Assembly: GCF_000614105.1 (NCBI RefSeq)
Contig: NZ_BAKH01000028.1
Coordinates: 1-34,793 of the forward strand
Direction of reading: 5' to 3'
Origin: Prevotella micans DSM 21469 = JCM 16134
Lineage (GTDB): Bacteria; Bacteroidota; Bacteroidia; Bacteroidales; Bacteroidaceae
DNA: 34,793 nucleotides
Both the position numbers and the translations under genes were made by a program. Of the stretch, positions 17,596 through 25,776 are shown one piece after another. The notes beneath the pieces are model-generated. The model made no database searches. It was not told where the DNA came from and saw nothing but the letters and a program-made list of their open reading frames with translations. Position 1 is the stretch's first letter. Each line of letters starts with the position of its first letter.

Positions 17596-18779
17596 AAAGG
17601 ATTAAGATTAACAACGAGGCCACGATTTCGGTTTTGATTATGGTTAGTCTCGGCCATTTGCTCAATGACATGTTTCAATCGGTCATTCCGGCTATCTATC
17701 CCATGTTGAAGGAGGCTCTCGGGTTGAGTTTCCTACAAGTTGGAATAATTACACTCATCAATCAGCTCACGTCGTCGTTGCTCCAGCCGTTAGTTGGCTA
17801 TTTCTCCGATAAGCATCCGCGTCCCTATGGTTTGGCGATGGGCATGTGCTTCACTCTCGGCGGACTAGTGTTGCTTTCGTTTGCCGATAGTTTCGCATTG
17901 ATTCTTGCAGCAGTTGCTATGGTTGGAATCGGATCATCGGTTCTGCATCCCGAATCGTCGAAGGTTGCCCGACTGGCTTCTGGTGGTGCAAAAGGTATGG
18001 CGCAATCGGTTTTTCAGGTGGGCGGAAATGTGGGACGTGCGTTCGGTCCGGTAGTTGGTGCTCTTATGATTGTTCCCCACGGACAGGGCACCATTCGTTG
18101 GCTCGCTTTGCTTTCGATTGTTGCTATTGGATTGCTCGTGCGAATTGGAAAGTGGTATAAGAAGCAGATAGAACTTTACGGCAAGAGCCGTTCGCGATTC
18201 GATATTACTAACTCAACTCATCTTTCGCGTCGGCAGATTGTTGCAGCGCTTATCATTCTACTTGTTCTGATGTTTTCGAAAGATTTTTACATGGCCAACA
18301 TCCAGAGCTATCTCACGTTTTACCTTATCGACCGATTCGGTCTAAGTATTGCGGCTTCGCAATATTGTTTGTTTGGCTTTTTCGTTTTTGCCGCGCTTGG
18401 ATTGCTCGTTGGCGGAGTTGTGGGCGACCGTTATGGGCGGAAATATGTAATCTGGGGAAGTATTCTCGGCGCTGCACCTTTTGCATTATTGTTACCCTAT
18501 TGTAATCTGTTTTGGACGGTTGCATTAGCCATGTTTGTGGGTATGATTATGTCGTCGGCAATGTCGGCAATCCTAGTTTATGCAACCGAATTGTTGCCAG
18601 GAAATGTGGGAATGATTTCGGGTGCTTTCTTTGGTTTGTCTTTTGGATTGGGTGGCATTGGCTCTGCATTTTTCGGTTGGTTGGCCGATGTCGAAAGCAT
18701 ACGATTTGTTTTCGAACTAACAGCTTTCCTTCCATTGATGGGCATAATTACTTATTTTCTTCCGAACATCAAGAGCTAA
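17592..18779 (+). CDS. MFS transporter, fosmidomycin-resistance (Fsr)-like
   Basis: This 395-aa major facilitator protein has about twelve hydrophobic helices. The start SLGHLLNDMFQSVIPAIYPML, the loop GYFSDKHPRPYGLAMG and the segment SSVLHPESSKVARLA are typical of the Fsr-type branch, proton-driven efflux pumps in the inner membrane. The real substrate is unknown; drug efflux is only the family label. It is translationally coupled to ogt (4-bp overlap) and converges on fmt. Confidence 0.85.
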   Translation: MKRIKINNEATISVLIMVSLGHLLNDMFQSVIPAIYPMLKEALGLSFLQVGIITLINQLTSSLLQPLVGYFSDKHPRPYGLAMGMCFTLGGLVLLSFADSFALILAAVAMVGIGSSVLHPESSKVARLASGGAKGMAQSVFQVGGNVGRAFGPVVGALMIVPHGQGTIRWLALLSIVAIGLLVRIGKWYKKQIELYGKSRSRFDITNSTHLSRRQIVAALIILLVLMFSKDFYMANIQSYLTFYLIDRFGLSIAASQYCLFGFFVFAALGLLVGGVVGDRYGRKYVIWGSILGAAPFALLLPYCNLFWTVALAMFVGMIMSSAMSAILVYATELLPGNVGMISGAFFGLSFGLGGIGSAFFGWLADVESIRFVFELTAFLPLMGIITYFLPNIKS

Positions 18780-18831
18780 CCCGATTGTGGAAGATTTGTT
18801 TTTATGCCACTAAAAAAGACCAAGGATTTAT

Positions 18832-19785
18832 TCACCAAGGGAATCGGTCGTGGAAACCGTTGAGGAAAGAGTCGGCCATCATACGTTTCTTTCCGGAGAG
18901 TTGAATTTCCACCAGTTCGAGTTGGAAATCTTCGGTGTTTGCGTAGAGTCTGTTGCGCTCGACTACGAACGTACCGGGAGTGCCGGTCGAAGAGCGGGAG
19001 GTTTTAGCCGACTTATAGATTTTCAACGTCAACGAACCGGGAAGCGAAGTCCATGCGCCGGGCATTGGACTAAGTCCGCGGATGAAATTGTAGATTCGTT
19101 TAGCCGGTTGATTCCAATTGATTAGGCAATTTTCTTTGAAGAGTTTTGGCGCTGTGTGAAGATTACCATTGTTAATTTGCTGATAACTGATTTCTTCGAA
19201 TGACTGTGCGGTGGCGATTAAATCAACCGTCTCCATGGCGACCTTAGCACCTAGATGCATCAGTCCGTTGTAAACATATTCCACATTGGCATCATCGGGA
19301 ATCGGGAACTTTTTTTGTTGGATAATTCTGCCTGTGTCGATGTCTTCGTCAAGAAAGAAAGTGGTTACTCCGGTTTCAGTTTCGCCGTTTATCACGGCCC
19401 AGTTTATGGGAGCAGCGCCTCGATAATCGGGCAGAAGAGCAGCGTGAACATTGAATGTTTTGTACGTAGGCATACTCCAAACTTCGCGTGGCAACATTCG
19501 GAAAGCAACAACCACTTGCAAATCGGCTTTGAGAGCGCGTAACTGGGCAAGAAATGTTTCGTCCTTCATCCGCTCGGGTTGCAAAACGGGCAGTCCAACC
19601 TCTAGGGCATATTGCTTCACGGTCGATGCCTGTAGCGTTTCGTGATGCCTACCAACGGGTTTGTCGGGCTGCGTAACAACACCCACAACATTATAACCAT
19701 TTTCTACTAGTGCCTTGAGCGATTCAACGGCAAATTCGGGAGTTCCCATAAAAACGATTCGCAAATCTTTCTTTTTCATATTCAA
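18832..19785 (-). CDS. fmt: Methionyl-tRNA formyltransferase
   Basis: This 317-aa enzyme formylates initiator Met-tRNA using 10-formyl-THF. The N-terminal Rossmann domain begins RIVFMGTPEFAVESL. The catalytic region has HAALLPDYRGAAPINWA and the later DEDIDTGRII. The C-terminal OB-like domain includes FIRGLSPMPGAWT. It is last in the tsaC-CLC-fmt run, 5 bp after the CLC gene. The 52-bp convergent gap with the MFS gene shows no strong hairpin. Confidence 0.96.
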   Translation of the reverse strand: MNMKKKDLRIVFMGTPEFAVESLKALVENGYNVVGVVTQPDKPVGRHHETLQASTVKQYALEVGLPVLQPERMKDETFLAQLRALKADLQVVVAFRMLPREVWSMPTYKTFNVHAALLPDYRGAAPINWAVINGETETGVTTFFLDEDIDTGRIIQQKKFPIPDDANVEYVYNGLMHLGAKVAMETVDLIATAQSFEEISYQQINNGNLHTAPKLFKENCLINWNQPAKRIYNFIRGLSPMPGAWTSLPGSLTLKIYKSAKTSRSSTGTPGTFVVERNRLYANTEDFQLELVEIQLSGKKRMMADSFLNGFHDRFPW

Positions 19786-19790
19786 TGTTT

Positions 19791-21576
19791 TTATTCCGCG
19801 CTGAAGTCGGCCACCAATTGTCGGTATAAATCGAAGAGTCTGATTCGTGAGATATACCCCACAAGCTGTCCATCGATGTCTACGACGGGAAGATATTGTG
19901 CGCCGGTTCGTTCAAAGGTTTTCATTACATCTTCCATTGGGTCGTTGGCGTTTAGTTCGGCTGCGGGAGGGCTCATGAGCTGGCTTACGCGGAAGCGATG
20001 ATATAGTTCGGTTCGGAAGATGATGTGTCGAATTTTGTTTATGTCGATTTCGCCCAGCAGTCTGCCGCTGTCGTCGAGCACGGGAATGTAGTTGTCGCGA
20101 CTTGAGCTGATGGCATGTACGAGGTACCCATTTCCAAGTCGGGTTTAACTGACGTGAAATCTTTATCGATTATGTTTTTCATACTCATCATTGTGAGTAT
20201 GGAATGGTCGGTATGATGAGTGAGCAGTTTGCCTTGTCGAGCCAGACGAACGGCGTAGATACTGTGGTGCTCGAAGATGTTTATTGTGAGATATGAGCAG
20301 ATGGTAACGATTATCAACGGAATGAAAAGGTGATAACCGCCCGTGAGTTCGGCGATGAGAAAGATTCCTGTGAGCGGAGCATGCATCACGGCAGCCATCA
20401 CGGCGGCCATACCGTAGAGGGTGAAATTCTTCTCCGGAATATACACTCCCAGATGATTTATGTTCCAAACCCGAGCGAAGAAGAATCCGCCGAATCCGCC
20501 GATAAACAGCGATGGTGCGAAAGTTCCGCCACATCCGCCGGCTCCGTTTGTTGCGCTGGTTGCAAACACTTTGGTTATCATTACCAAACCCACATAGAGC
20601 ACGAGAAATTTTGTTTCTCCGGCAAACATTGACCCGCGCAACACGCTGTCCCAATCCAATTCAGTTTTGCCTTCGATGAAGATTCGCAGCGAACTGTAGC
20701 CCTCGCCATAGAGCGACGGGAAAAGGAAGATGAGCGACGAAAGAATCAGTCCGCCTACAATAAGTTTCATATACGGACGCTCGACAGCTTCGCGAATCCG
20801 TTTTCGCACCACGACATAACTCGCATAAAATAGAGCGATAGAAAACCGCACATGATGCCAAGCAGAATAGTTGGCGGAACGCGGTCTAAACTCCAGAGAT
20901 AATCTATATGGAAGTCGTACATCGCTGCACTGCCCGTGAAGAAATAAGAAAAACACGTAGCCGTGACCGACGAGATGAGAATCGGTAAGAGCGACGCCAT
21001 CGTGAGGTCAACCATCAGCACCTCGAGCGTGAAAACCAGTCCGGCAATCGGAGCTTTGAATATTCCCGACACCGCCGCCGCTGCTCCGCATCCCACCAGT
21101 AACATAAGTTTCCGGTTGTCCATGTTGAATGCCTTGCCCAGATTACTACCTATGGCCGACCCCGTGAGTACAATCGGAGCTTCGGCTCCAACCGAACCGC
21201 CAAAACCGATGGTGATGGCCGAGGCTACGATGGACGACCAAGTGTTATGGAGCTTCAGTCGAGATTGCTTCGTTGAGATGGCGTAGAGAACACGCGTTAT
21301 TCCGTGCGAAATATTATCGCGCACGATATATCGAATAAACAATCCAGTGAGCCAAATTCCAATTATCGGATAGAGCAAATAGAGCCAGTTTATCGTCATC
21401 ATACGAAAACCCGAAGTGATGAGCGACTCAATTTGCCCGATGATGATATGCAGCACATAGGCCGCCACTGAGGCCAGAAAACCCACAATGAAAGCCAGCA
21501 CAAGCATCAGCTCGCGGTTGGACACTCGTCGCTTTTGCCACGCAACAATTTTGCTTAACGTTTCTTCGAGGGGCAT
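19791..21576 (-). pseudogene. CLC-type chloride channel/antiporter with CBS pair, two frameshifts
   Basis: Three overlapping frames together give a full CLC protein of ~595 aa. Frame one (21576 to about 20775) holds the first membrane half with the gating glutamate E132 (GGSVGAEAP) and E185 (FTLEVLM), which matches proton-coupled antiporters. Frame two (about 20775 to 20123) has GEGYSSLRIF, GAGGCGGTFAPSLFIG and APLTGIFLIAELTGG. Frame three (20123 to 19791) has the CBS domains (NYIPVLDDSG, YLPVVDIDG). Both junctions are one base short: near 20775 (gtccgtat on the coding strand; SVPYMKL if a C is added) and near 20123 (gggtacctc; GTLVHAI if a C is added). Domain conservation is intact outside the breaks, so sequence error is plausible. 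Confidence 0.85.
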
Positions 21577-21580
21577 GAGT

Positions 21581-22150
21581 TTATTTCCTGATTATTTTGA
21601 ATTCGCCGTTCATGGCAATCTTGATTATCGTTGACGGTTTATGCGGTTTATGCTCCTGTCGGCGGGCAAAACAAACATAATCCACCGCCGCAAGAATTTC
21701 CTCCGAAATATCGTCATAGTTCTGTGCCGTTGGCTGTCCGCTAACGTTGGCCGACGTGCTTACAACGGCTTTCTGAAATCTGTAGCACAACTCGTGCGAG
21801 AAAGGCTCTTTAGTTATCCGAATGCCAATCGTTCCATCGTCGGCAATCAGATTCGGCGCCAGATTAACCGCCCCGTCCAGAATTACGGTTGTAGGTTCGG
21901 TAACGGTATCGATGAGTTCCCAAGCCACGCCAGGCACCGTTTTGACATAGCGTTGCAGTCGGGCGTCGGAATCGACGAGACAGATGAGGGCCTTTGAATC
22001 GTTTCGCTTTTTTATACGATAAATTTTCTCCACAGCTTCGGCGTTCGTAGCGTCGCATCCCAGTCCCCAAACCGTGTCGGTTGGATATAGAATCACGCCT
22101 CCCCGCTTCATTGTTTCGATGGCATTTCTGATGTCTTCTTCTCGTTTCAT
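21581..22150 (-). CDS. L-threonylcarbamoyladenylate synthase (TsaC/Sua5/YrdC family)
   Basis: This 189-aa YrdC-domain enzyme makes threonylcarbamoyl-AMP for the t6A37 modification of ANN-decoding tRNAs. The N-terminal signature GGVILYPTDTVWGLGCDA, the KKRNDSKAL loop and VVSTSANVSGQPT are all present. It lacks the C-terminal Sua5 domain, so it is the short TsaC type. It leads the operon, 4 bp before the CLC gene. Confidence 0.94.
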   Translation of the reverse strand: MKREEDIRNAIETMKRGGVILYPTDTVWGLGCDATNAEAVEKIYRIKKRNDSKALICLVDSDARLQRYVKTVPGVAWELIDTVTEPTTVILDGAVNLAPNLIADDGTIGIRITKEPFSHELCYRFQKAVVSTSANVSGQPTAQNYDDISEEILAAVDYVCFARRQEHKPHKPSTIIKIAMNGEFKIIRK

Positions 22151-22178
22151 TTATGCTCGTGTTTCAATTTTTGATGGA

Positions 22179-22186
22179 CAAAGATA
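22179..22186 (-). promoter_or_regulatory. -7 box for the tsaC-CLC-fmt operon
   Basis: On the minus strand the sequence reads tatctttg, matching TAnnTTTG, 28 bp before the tsaC ATG. No clear -33 element is seen. Confidence 0.5.
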
Positions 22187-22275
22187 AGTAGATGGTCATA
22201 ATTAATAGCCTCTGGAGATGAAGATAGGAACTGTAGCTACACCTCGTTGCAACTGCTACATCGAATCCGAAAATC

Positions 22276-22296
22276 AGAGAGATAATTTATCTCTCT
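22276..22296. other. Short hairpin agagagata/tatctctct
   Basis: Nine-base arms surround a 3-nt loop in the gap between the tsaC promoter and the 42-bp array. There is no T-run on either side, so it is not an obvious terminator. It could be an operator or a structural RNA element. Confidence 0.35.
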
Positions 22297-22369
22297 CGCC
22301 CATCTTATGGAATTTTTTATGAGCACATATAATCCTCCATATCTTTCAATAAAATTTTTCATATCATAT

Positions 22370-22761
22370 TCGGGAAGTTCCGAACTATATATTCGTTATT
22401 GTAAAATTATTCGGTAGTGTTCCGAATATAATAAACATTACTATTTCATAGTTTCGGAAAGTTCAGAGGTTACTTTATACTACTATTTTATAAGTACCGT
22501 AAACTCCGAAGTTTATATACACTATAATTTTATAATTTCGGAAAGTTCCGAGATTTATATTTCTTATTGTTTACTAATCTAGGAAAACTCCGAAGCTTAT
22601 ATACTTTATTGTTTTATAAGTTCGGTAACTCCCGAAATTAATATATATAATAATTTTATATTTCCGGTAAATTCCGTAGACATATTAAAGAAATGTTTTA
22701 TATTTGCAGAAAGTACTTAAGATAGTTTATTTTAGTATTTATATCATCCGGAACTTTCCGA
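22370..22761. repeat. Array of ten palindromic cores at ~42-bp period
   Basis: Cores related to TCGGAA-nn-TTCCGA start at 22370, 22411, 22454, 22496, 22538, 22580, 22622, 22664, 22706 and 22748, with intervals 41, 43 and then seven times 42. The best copy is tcggaaagttccga at 22538. The core at 22706 is strongly diverged. Spacers of ~28 bp are AT-rich and share a pattern close to ttatata..ttatt.ttttata. This fills most of the 719-bp gap between tsaC and the DUF6261 gene. No long inverted arms were seen, unlike the array at 6051. Confidence 0.85.
22699..22706 (+). promoter_or_regulatory. -7 box inside the 42-bp array, for the DUF6261 gene
   Basis: The sequence tatatttg matches TAnnTTTG. It overlaps the spacer/core junction of the ninth, diverged array unit, and would give a leader of ~155 nt containing the last array core. 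Confidence 0.4.
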
Positions 22762-22869
22762 AGATAATAATCAAAATCAGATGGTAAGATATTGAATAAT
22801 TTATCCTCGCAAGCGAAATCGGATAGCCGGAAAAAGAATAATTGATGGTTATAAGAAAATCGGATTCAA

Positions 22870-23840
22870 ATGGAAACGAAGAAACTTTTTAATGAAATTC
22901 AGAAGATTGACCTGCAAAAGATGACGAACGCAGCACATGTGCAATTCATTCAGAATGTGTGTGCTCGAGTAGAGTCGGAAAACGCACTCCAGGCCAATAA
23001 ACAGATAAAAAATGCAGCCAAAAAGTTAGTCGAGGCACTCAAAGAGGAGAGGAGATGTCTCAGTTTGTCGCGGAAGAGCTTGACTACCGATAATATCCGG
23101 GAATTCGACCACGAACGCGACTCGCTTTTCATCGGATTTAAAGGTGCTGTGCGCAATTTCCAAAAAATCTCGGTACCCGAAATGAAACAGGCTGCCATCG
23201 AACTCTATCAACGCATAAAAGAGTTCGGTATCAAGCCCCGAAGCATCTCGACCACGAAACAGCGCTCATCAGTAAGCTCGTTAAAGATTGCGAAACAGAT
23301 TTCGCCGTGCATGTCGCCCGGCTCGGATTGCGACCCTACGTAGCGTCTCTGAAAGAGGCCAACTTGAAAGTAGAAAAGCTTATAAGGAGTAGAATAGAAG
23401 CAAATATAGGTCGTGTTAAGGGTGAGAGACGTTCGGCACGCCAGGCAAGCGATGAGGCTTATCTTGTGTTGATAAAGACGGTTAACTGTCTTTATTTTCT
23501 GGAACTCGTGCCTGGTATGGAGCCGTTCGTTAGCTACATGAATTTTATGGTGAAACGCTATAAGGAACAGGTTCTCACAAAACGGAAACACAAGGAAAAA
23601 CCGGTCGACGAAGTTTTGGATGACAACTCCTCTGACGATAAAAATATTTTTAAAAACCTCCCCGAGGATAAAATCTCCCAGGAGGATAATATTTCATCCA
23701 CGGATAATAAACCTACTGCCGATGTTATCCCTACGAATAACAATGTCCCGCCTGATGATAAAACCGTGTTTGTCGGTAGAGATAATTATAATCCGCTCAA
23801 TGATAAAATACCAAAGTCTGACTTGGAGCACACACCATAA
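22870..23840 (+). pseudogene. DUF6261-like protein, frameshifted, with an Asp/Asn-rich tail
   Basis: Frame one (22870 to about 23237) gives METKKLFNEIQK... RKSLTTDNIREFDHERD ... ELYQRIKEFGIKP. Frame three continues LDHETALISKLVKDC ... ARLGLRPYVASLKEANLKVEKLI and ends at 23840. Joined, they match the helical layout I know for DUF6261 proteins of Bacteroidota (function unknown): the HARD-type motif, ETALI, then the GL..WV..L..AN.. block. The break is at the four Cs 23236-23239, and a fifth C would restore the frame. Residues after about 23600 form a low-complexity tail with repeated DDK/NDK words, not usual for the family. A downstream start at 23307 (GTG) exists but would drop the conserved first half. 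Confidence 0.65.
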
Positions 23841-23879
23841 TCCATAAACGCTTATCTTAAAATTGTACATTTACAACCA

Positions 23880-23960
23880 ATGGATAAATGTTTATACATT
23901 ATCAGTGGTTGTAACGGTACCGGAAAGGCAACGGATTCTTACATTGAAAGAGATAGTTGA
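23880..23960 (+). pseudogene. Remnant of a zeta-toxin-like kinase gene (N-terminus only)
   Basis: A 26-codon frame reads MDKCLYIISGCNGTGKATDS before stopping. It closely resembles the N-terminus of Bacteroidota zeta-toxin/AAA proteins (from memory LYIIAGCNGAGKTTAS), including the P-loop GCNGTGK, but with Ala replacing the first Thr/Ser after the lysine. Nothing of the remaining ~170 residues follows; a terminator comes 28 bp later. It is a truncated relic without expected activity. Confidence 0.55.
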
Positions 23961-23981
23961 TTGTTAGTTCCCGAAACAGGC

Positions 23982-24017
23982 AAAAAATTCCCCGGCTGCT
24001 TGTTGGCAACCGGGGAA
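23982..24017 (-). terminator. Rho-independent terminator for the hsp20 gene
   Basis: Arms ttccccgg (23988-23995) and ccggggaa (24010-24017) pair perfectly. On the minus strand the stem is followed by tttttt (complement of 23982-23987). It lies 54 bp after the hsp20 stop. Confidence 0.85.
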
Positions 24018-24070
24018 TAATCGTCCTTGCGGACTTTAACCTATTGTTCGATTTAAAGCGTCTTGTTGGT

Positions 24071-24478
24071 TTAACCAACGGTTATTTGGCGGGCAACCTT
24101 CTGAACGGTTTGTTGCAGCTTGGGTAGCGAAACTTTCAGTACGCCATCCGACATGTGAGCACCAATCTTTTCTTTGTCGACGTCGTCGGGCAGAATGAGC
24201 GTTTGCTCGTACTTGCTGTAAGAAAACTCGCGACGCAGATAGTGGGCCGACTTGTCTTTCATTTCCTCTTTCTTTTCCATTTTGATGGTCAGGTCGCCGT
24301 CGTCGTTCACGTGCACTTCGAAATCTTCTTTGCGAAGACCGGGAGCTGCGAGTTCAACCGTATATTCGTCTGCCGATTCCAAAACGTTTATTGCAGGAGC
24401 CGTGGCGTTGGCCTTGGGCATGTTGCTGTTATAGAAGAAGTCGTTGAAGACTTCTGGAAGCCATGAATTTCTGTACAT
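24071..24478 (-). CDS. Hsp20/alpha-crystallin family small heat-shock protein
   Basis: This 135-aa ATP-independent holdase binds unfolding proteins during stress. The alpha-crystallin domain spans about residues 27-115 (YTVELAAPGLRKEDFEVHV ... DGVLKVSLPK), and the C-terminal tail carries a short basic segment ending QITVG. Length and order fit the family. A strong aaggag ribosome-binding site lies about 10 bp before the ATG, unusual for this window and consistent with high expression. No CIRCE or other heat-shock operator was recognised. Confidence 0.94.
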   Translation of the reverse strand: MYRNSWLPEVFNDFFYNSNMPKANATAPAINVLESADEYTVELAAPGLRKEDFEVHVNDDGDLTIKMEKKEEMKDKSAHYLRREFSYSKYEQTLILPDDVDKEKIGAHMSDGVLKVSLPKLQQTVQKVARQITVG

Positions 24479-24554
24479 AATCTTTTTCTCCTTATTCTAA
24501 TTTTAAATGTTTACACCGGTAATATTGCAAGCTATATACCAGGGAAAGATAAAG

Positions 24555-24586
24555 GACATAATGTCGCGCTCGGCAGACATTATGTC
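24555..24586 (-). terminator. Inverted repeat at the end of the DUF488 gene
   Basis: Arms gacataatgtc (24555-24565) and gacattatgtc (24576-24586) are exact reverse complements over 11 bp with a 10-nt loop. The right arm overlaps the DUF488 stop. Each arm is itself palindromic apart from its centre, so an operator role for the hsp20 region is an alternative. The following minus-strand tract (ctttatctttccc) is only moderately T-rich. Confidence 0.5.
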
Positions 24587-24933
24587 AGTCTTCGGGTGAT
24601 AAATCCGGCCAATACCACGGCATTGTTGTGCTCGGCGTCGTGGGCTGAATAGAGTAGAGTTGTTAGCTCGTGCTGCTTTAGCATCTCAATAAACGACTGC
24701 ACAGACGGATTGTTTTCCAGCTCTTTGCAATAACGCCGCTCGAATTCCTCGAACTTCTCAGGTTCATGCCCGAACCATTTACGCAATTCGTTGCTGGGAG
24801 CAATTTCTTTTTCCCAAACGTCTATTTGTGCTTTTTCCTTGCTCAATCCGCGAGGCCAAAGTCGGTCTATGAGTACTCTCTGTCCGTCGTCGGCTGTTGG
24901 CAATTCGTAGACTCTTTTGATTCTTATTTCCAT
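24580..24933 (-). CDS. DUF488 family protein
   Basis: This 117-aa protein has the DUF488 hallmarks: RVYELPTADDGQRVLIDRLWPRGLSKE at the start, the APSNELRKWFGH segment, and a C-terminal TLLYSAHDAEHNNAVVL. The family has no firm biochemical role. It is a small cytosolic alpha/beta protein with conserved Arg, Trp and Asp suggestive of an enzymatic pocket. It is transcribed divergently from the Crp/Fnr gene, with promoters six bases apart. Confidence 0.85.
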   Translation of the reverse strand: MEIRIKRVYELPTADDGQRVLIDRLWPRGLSKEKAQIDVWEKEIAPSNELRKWFGHEPEKFEEFERRYCKELENNPSVQSFIEMLKQHELTTLLYSAHDAEHNNAVVLAGFITRRLT

Positions 24934-24961
24934 ACTTATTCTGATTATTTCTCTATGCGTG

Positions 24962-24983
24962 CAAAGTTATCTCAATACTTTTG
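24962..24983. promoter_or_regulatory. Divergent -7 boxes for DUF488 (minus) and the Crp/Fnr gene (plus)
   Basis: On the minus strand 24962-24969 reads taactttg; on the plus strand 24976-24983 reads tacttttg. Both match TAnnTTTG and are six bases apart, so each promoter's upstream half overlaps the other. The plus box ends five bases before the ATG at 24989, implying a leaderless message for the regulator. Confidence 0.55.
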
Positions 24984-24988
24984 CAGAC

Positions 24989-25660
24989 ATGGAGAAAAGA
25001 ATCGTAGATGCGCTCCAAGTTTGCCCTTTGTTTGCAGACATGAGCCAATTTGAAATTGAAATGACTTTGGGAAATACCAGTCACAGAATCGTTGAAATGC
25101 CGGCGCACGAGGTGTATGCCTTAGCCGGAATGCCTTGCCGATATGTTGACATTGTGGTGGATGGCGGATTGATTTGCCGAATGGCGTCGCTATCGGGAAA
25201 ACAGGTTGAAGTGAGTCGACTGCGAATGGGAAATTTGGTTGCGCCTGCTTTCATTTTCGCCAAGAAAAAAGAACTTCCTGTGAGCATCGAAACTGAAGGA
25301 AAAGTTACTTTGTTGCGTATTATGCCCGTCGACTTGAAACGGCTCATCGACAACGATGACAAACTGCGAATGAATTTCATCAGGATTCTTTCGAACATCG
25401 ACGTTTTTCTGACCCATAAACTCAAAGTGCTAAGTCTGTTCACCATCCGCGAAAAGGTGGCCTACATGCTGTTAGAACTTTCGGGCGAACAGGGCGGAAA
25501 TGAAATAATCCTGAAACGCTCCAGACAGGAAATTGCCGATTCGTTCGGTATACAGAAATTTTCACTTCTCCGGGTTCTTGCCGATTTCGAGCGTGACGGA
25601 ATATTGAAAGTGAATGGCAAACAAATAACCATTATCGACCGGAAACGAATTCTTTTATAA
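24989..25660 (+). CDS. Crp/Fnr family transcriptional regulator
   Basis: This 223-aa protein has an N-terminal cyclic-nucleotide-binding-type beta-roll (about 20-140) and a C-terminal helix-turn-helix (SRQEIADSFGIQKFSLLRVL). No Fnr-type N-terminal cysteine cluster is present, so oxygen sensing through Fe-S is unlikely, and the ligand is unknown. The open frame extends upstream to 24917, but the -7 box at 24976-24983 and the family start (MEKRIVDALQVCPLFADM) favour 24989. The divergent DUF488 gene, and hsp20 behind it, are natural candidates for its targets. Confidence 0.9.
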   Translation: MEKRIVDALQVCPLFADMSQFEIEMTLGNTSHRIVEMPAHEVYALAGMPCRYVDIVVDGGLICRMASLSGKQVEVSRLRMGNLVAPAFIFAKKKELPVSIETEGKVTLLRIMPVDLKRLIDNDDKLRMNFIRILSNIDVFLTHKLKVLSLFTIREKVAYMLLELSGEQGGNEIILKRSRQEIADSFGIQKFSLLRVLADFERDGILKVNGKQITIIDRKRILL

Positions 25661-25776
25661 ATGCATGAAACACACAAAATACATTTCAGAATTAAGCCAC
25701 AAAAGAATCAGTAAATGTTTGTCATCAAAAGGTATCGTCTCTCTGTTCAGATTACATTAGCAACAATTTGCTGTAT

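Noticed and set aside
22370..22761. CRISPR array or minisatellite-coded protein
   Set aside because: Cores are short and degenerate, spacers share a consensus, and stops occur in all frames.
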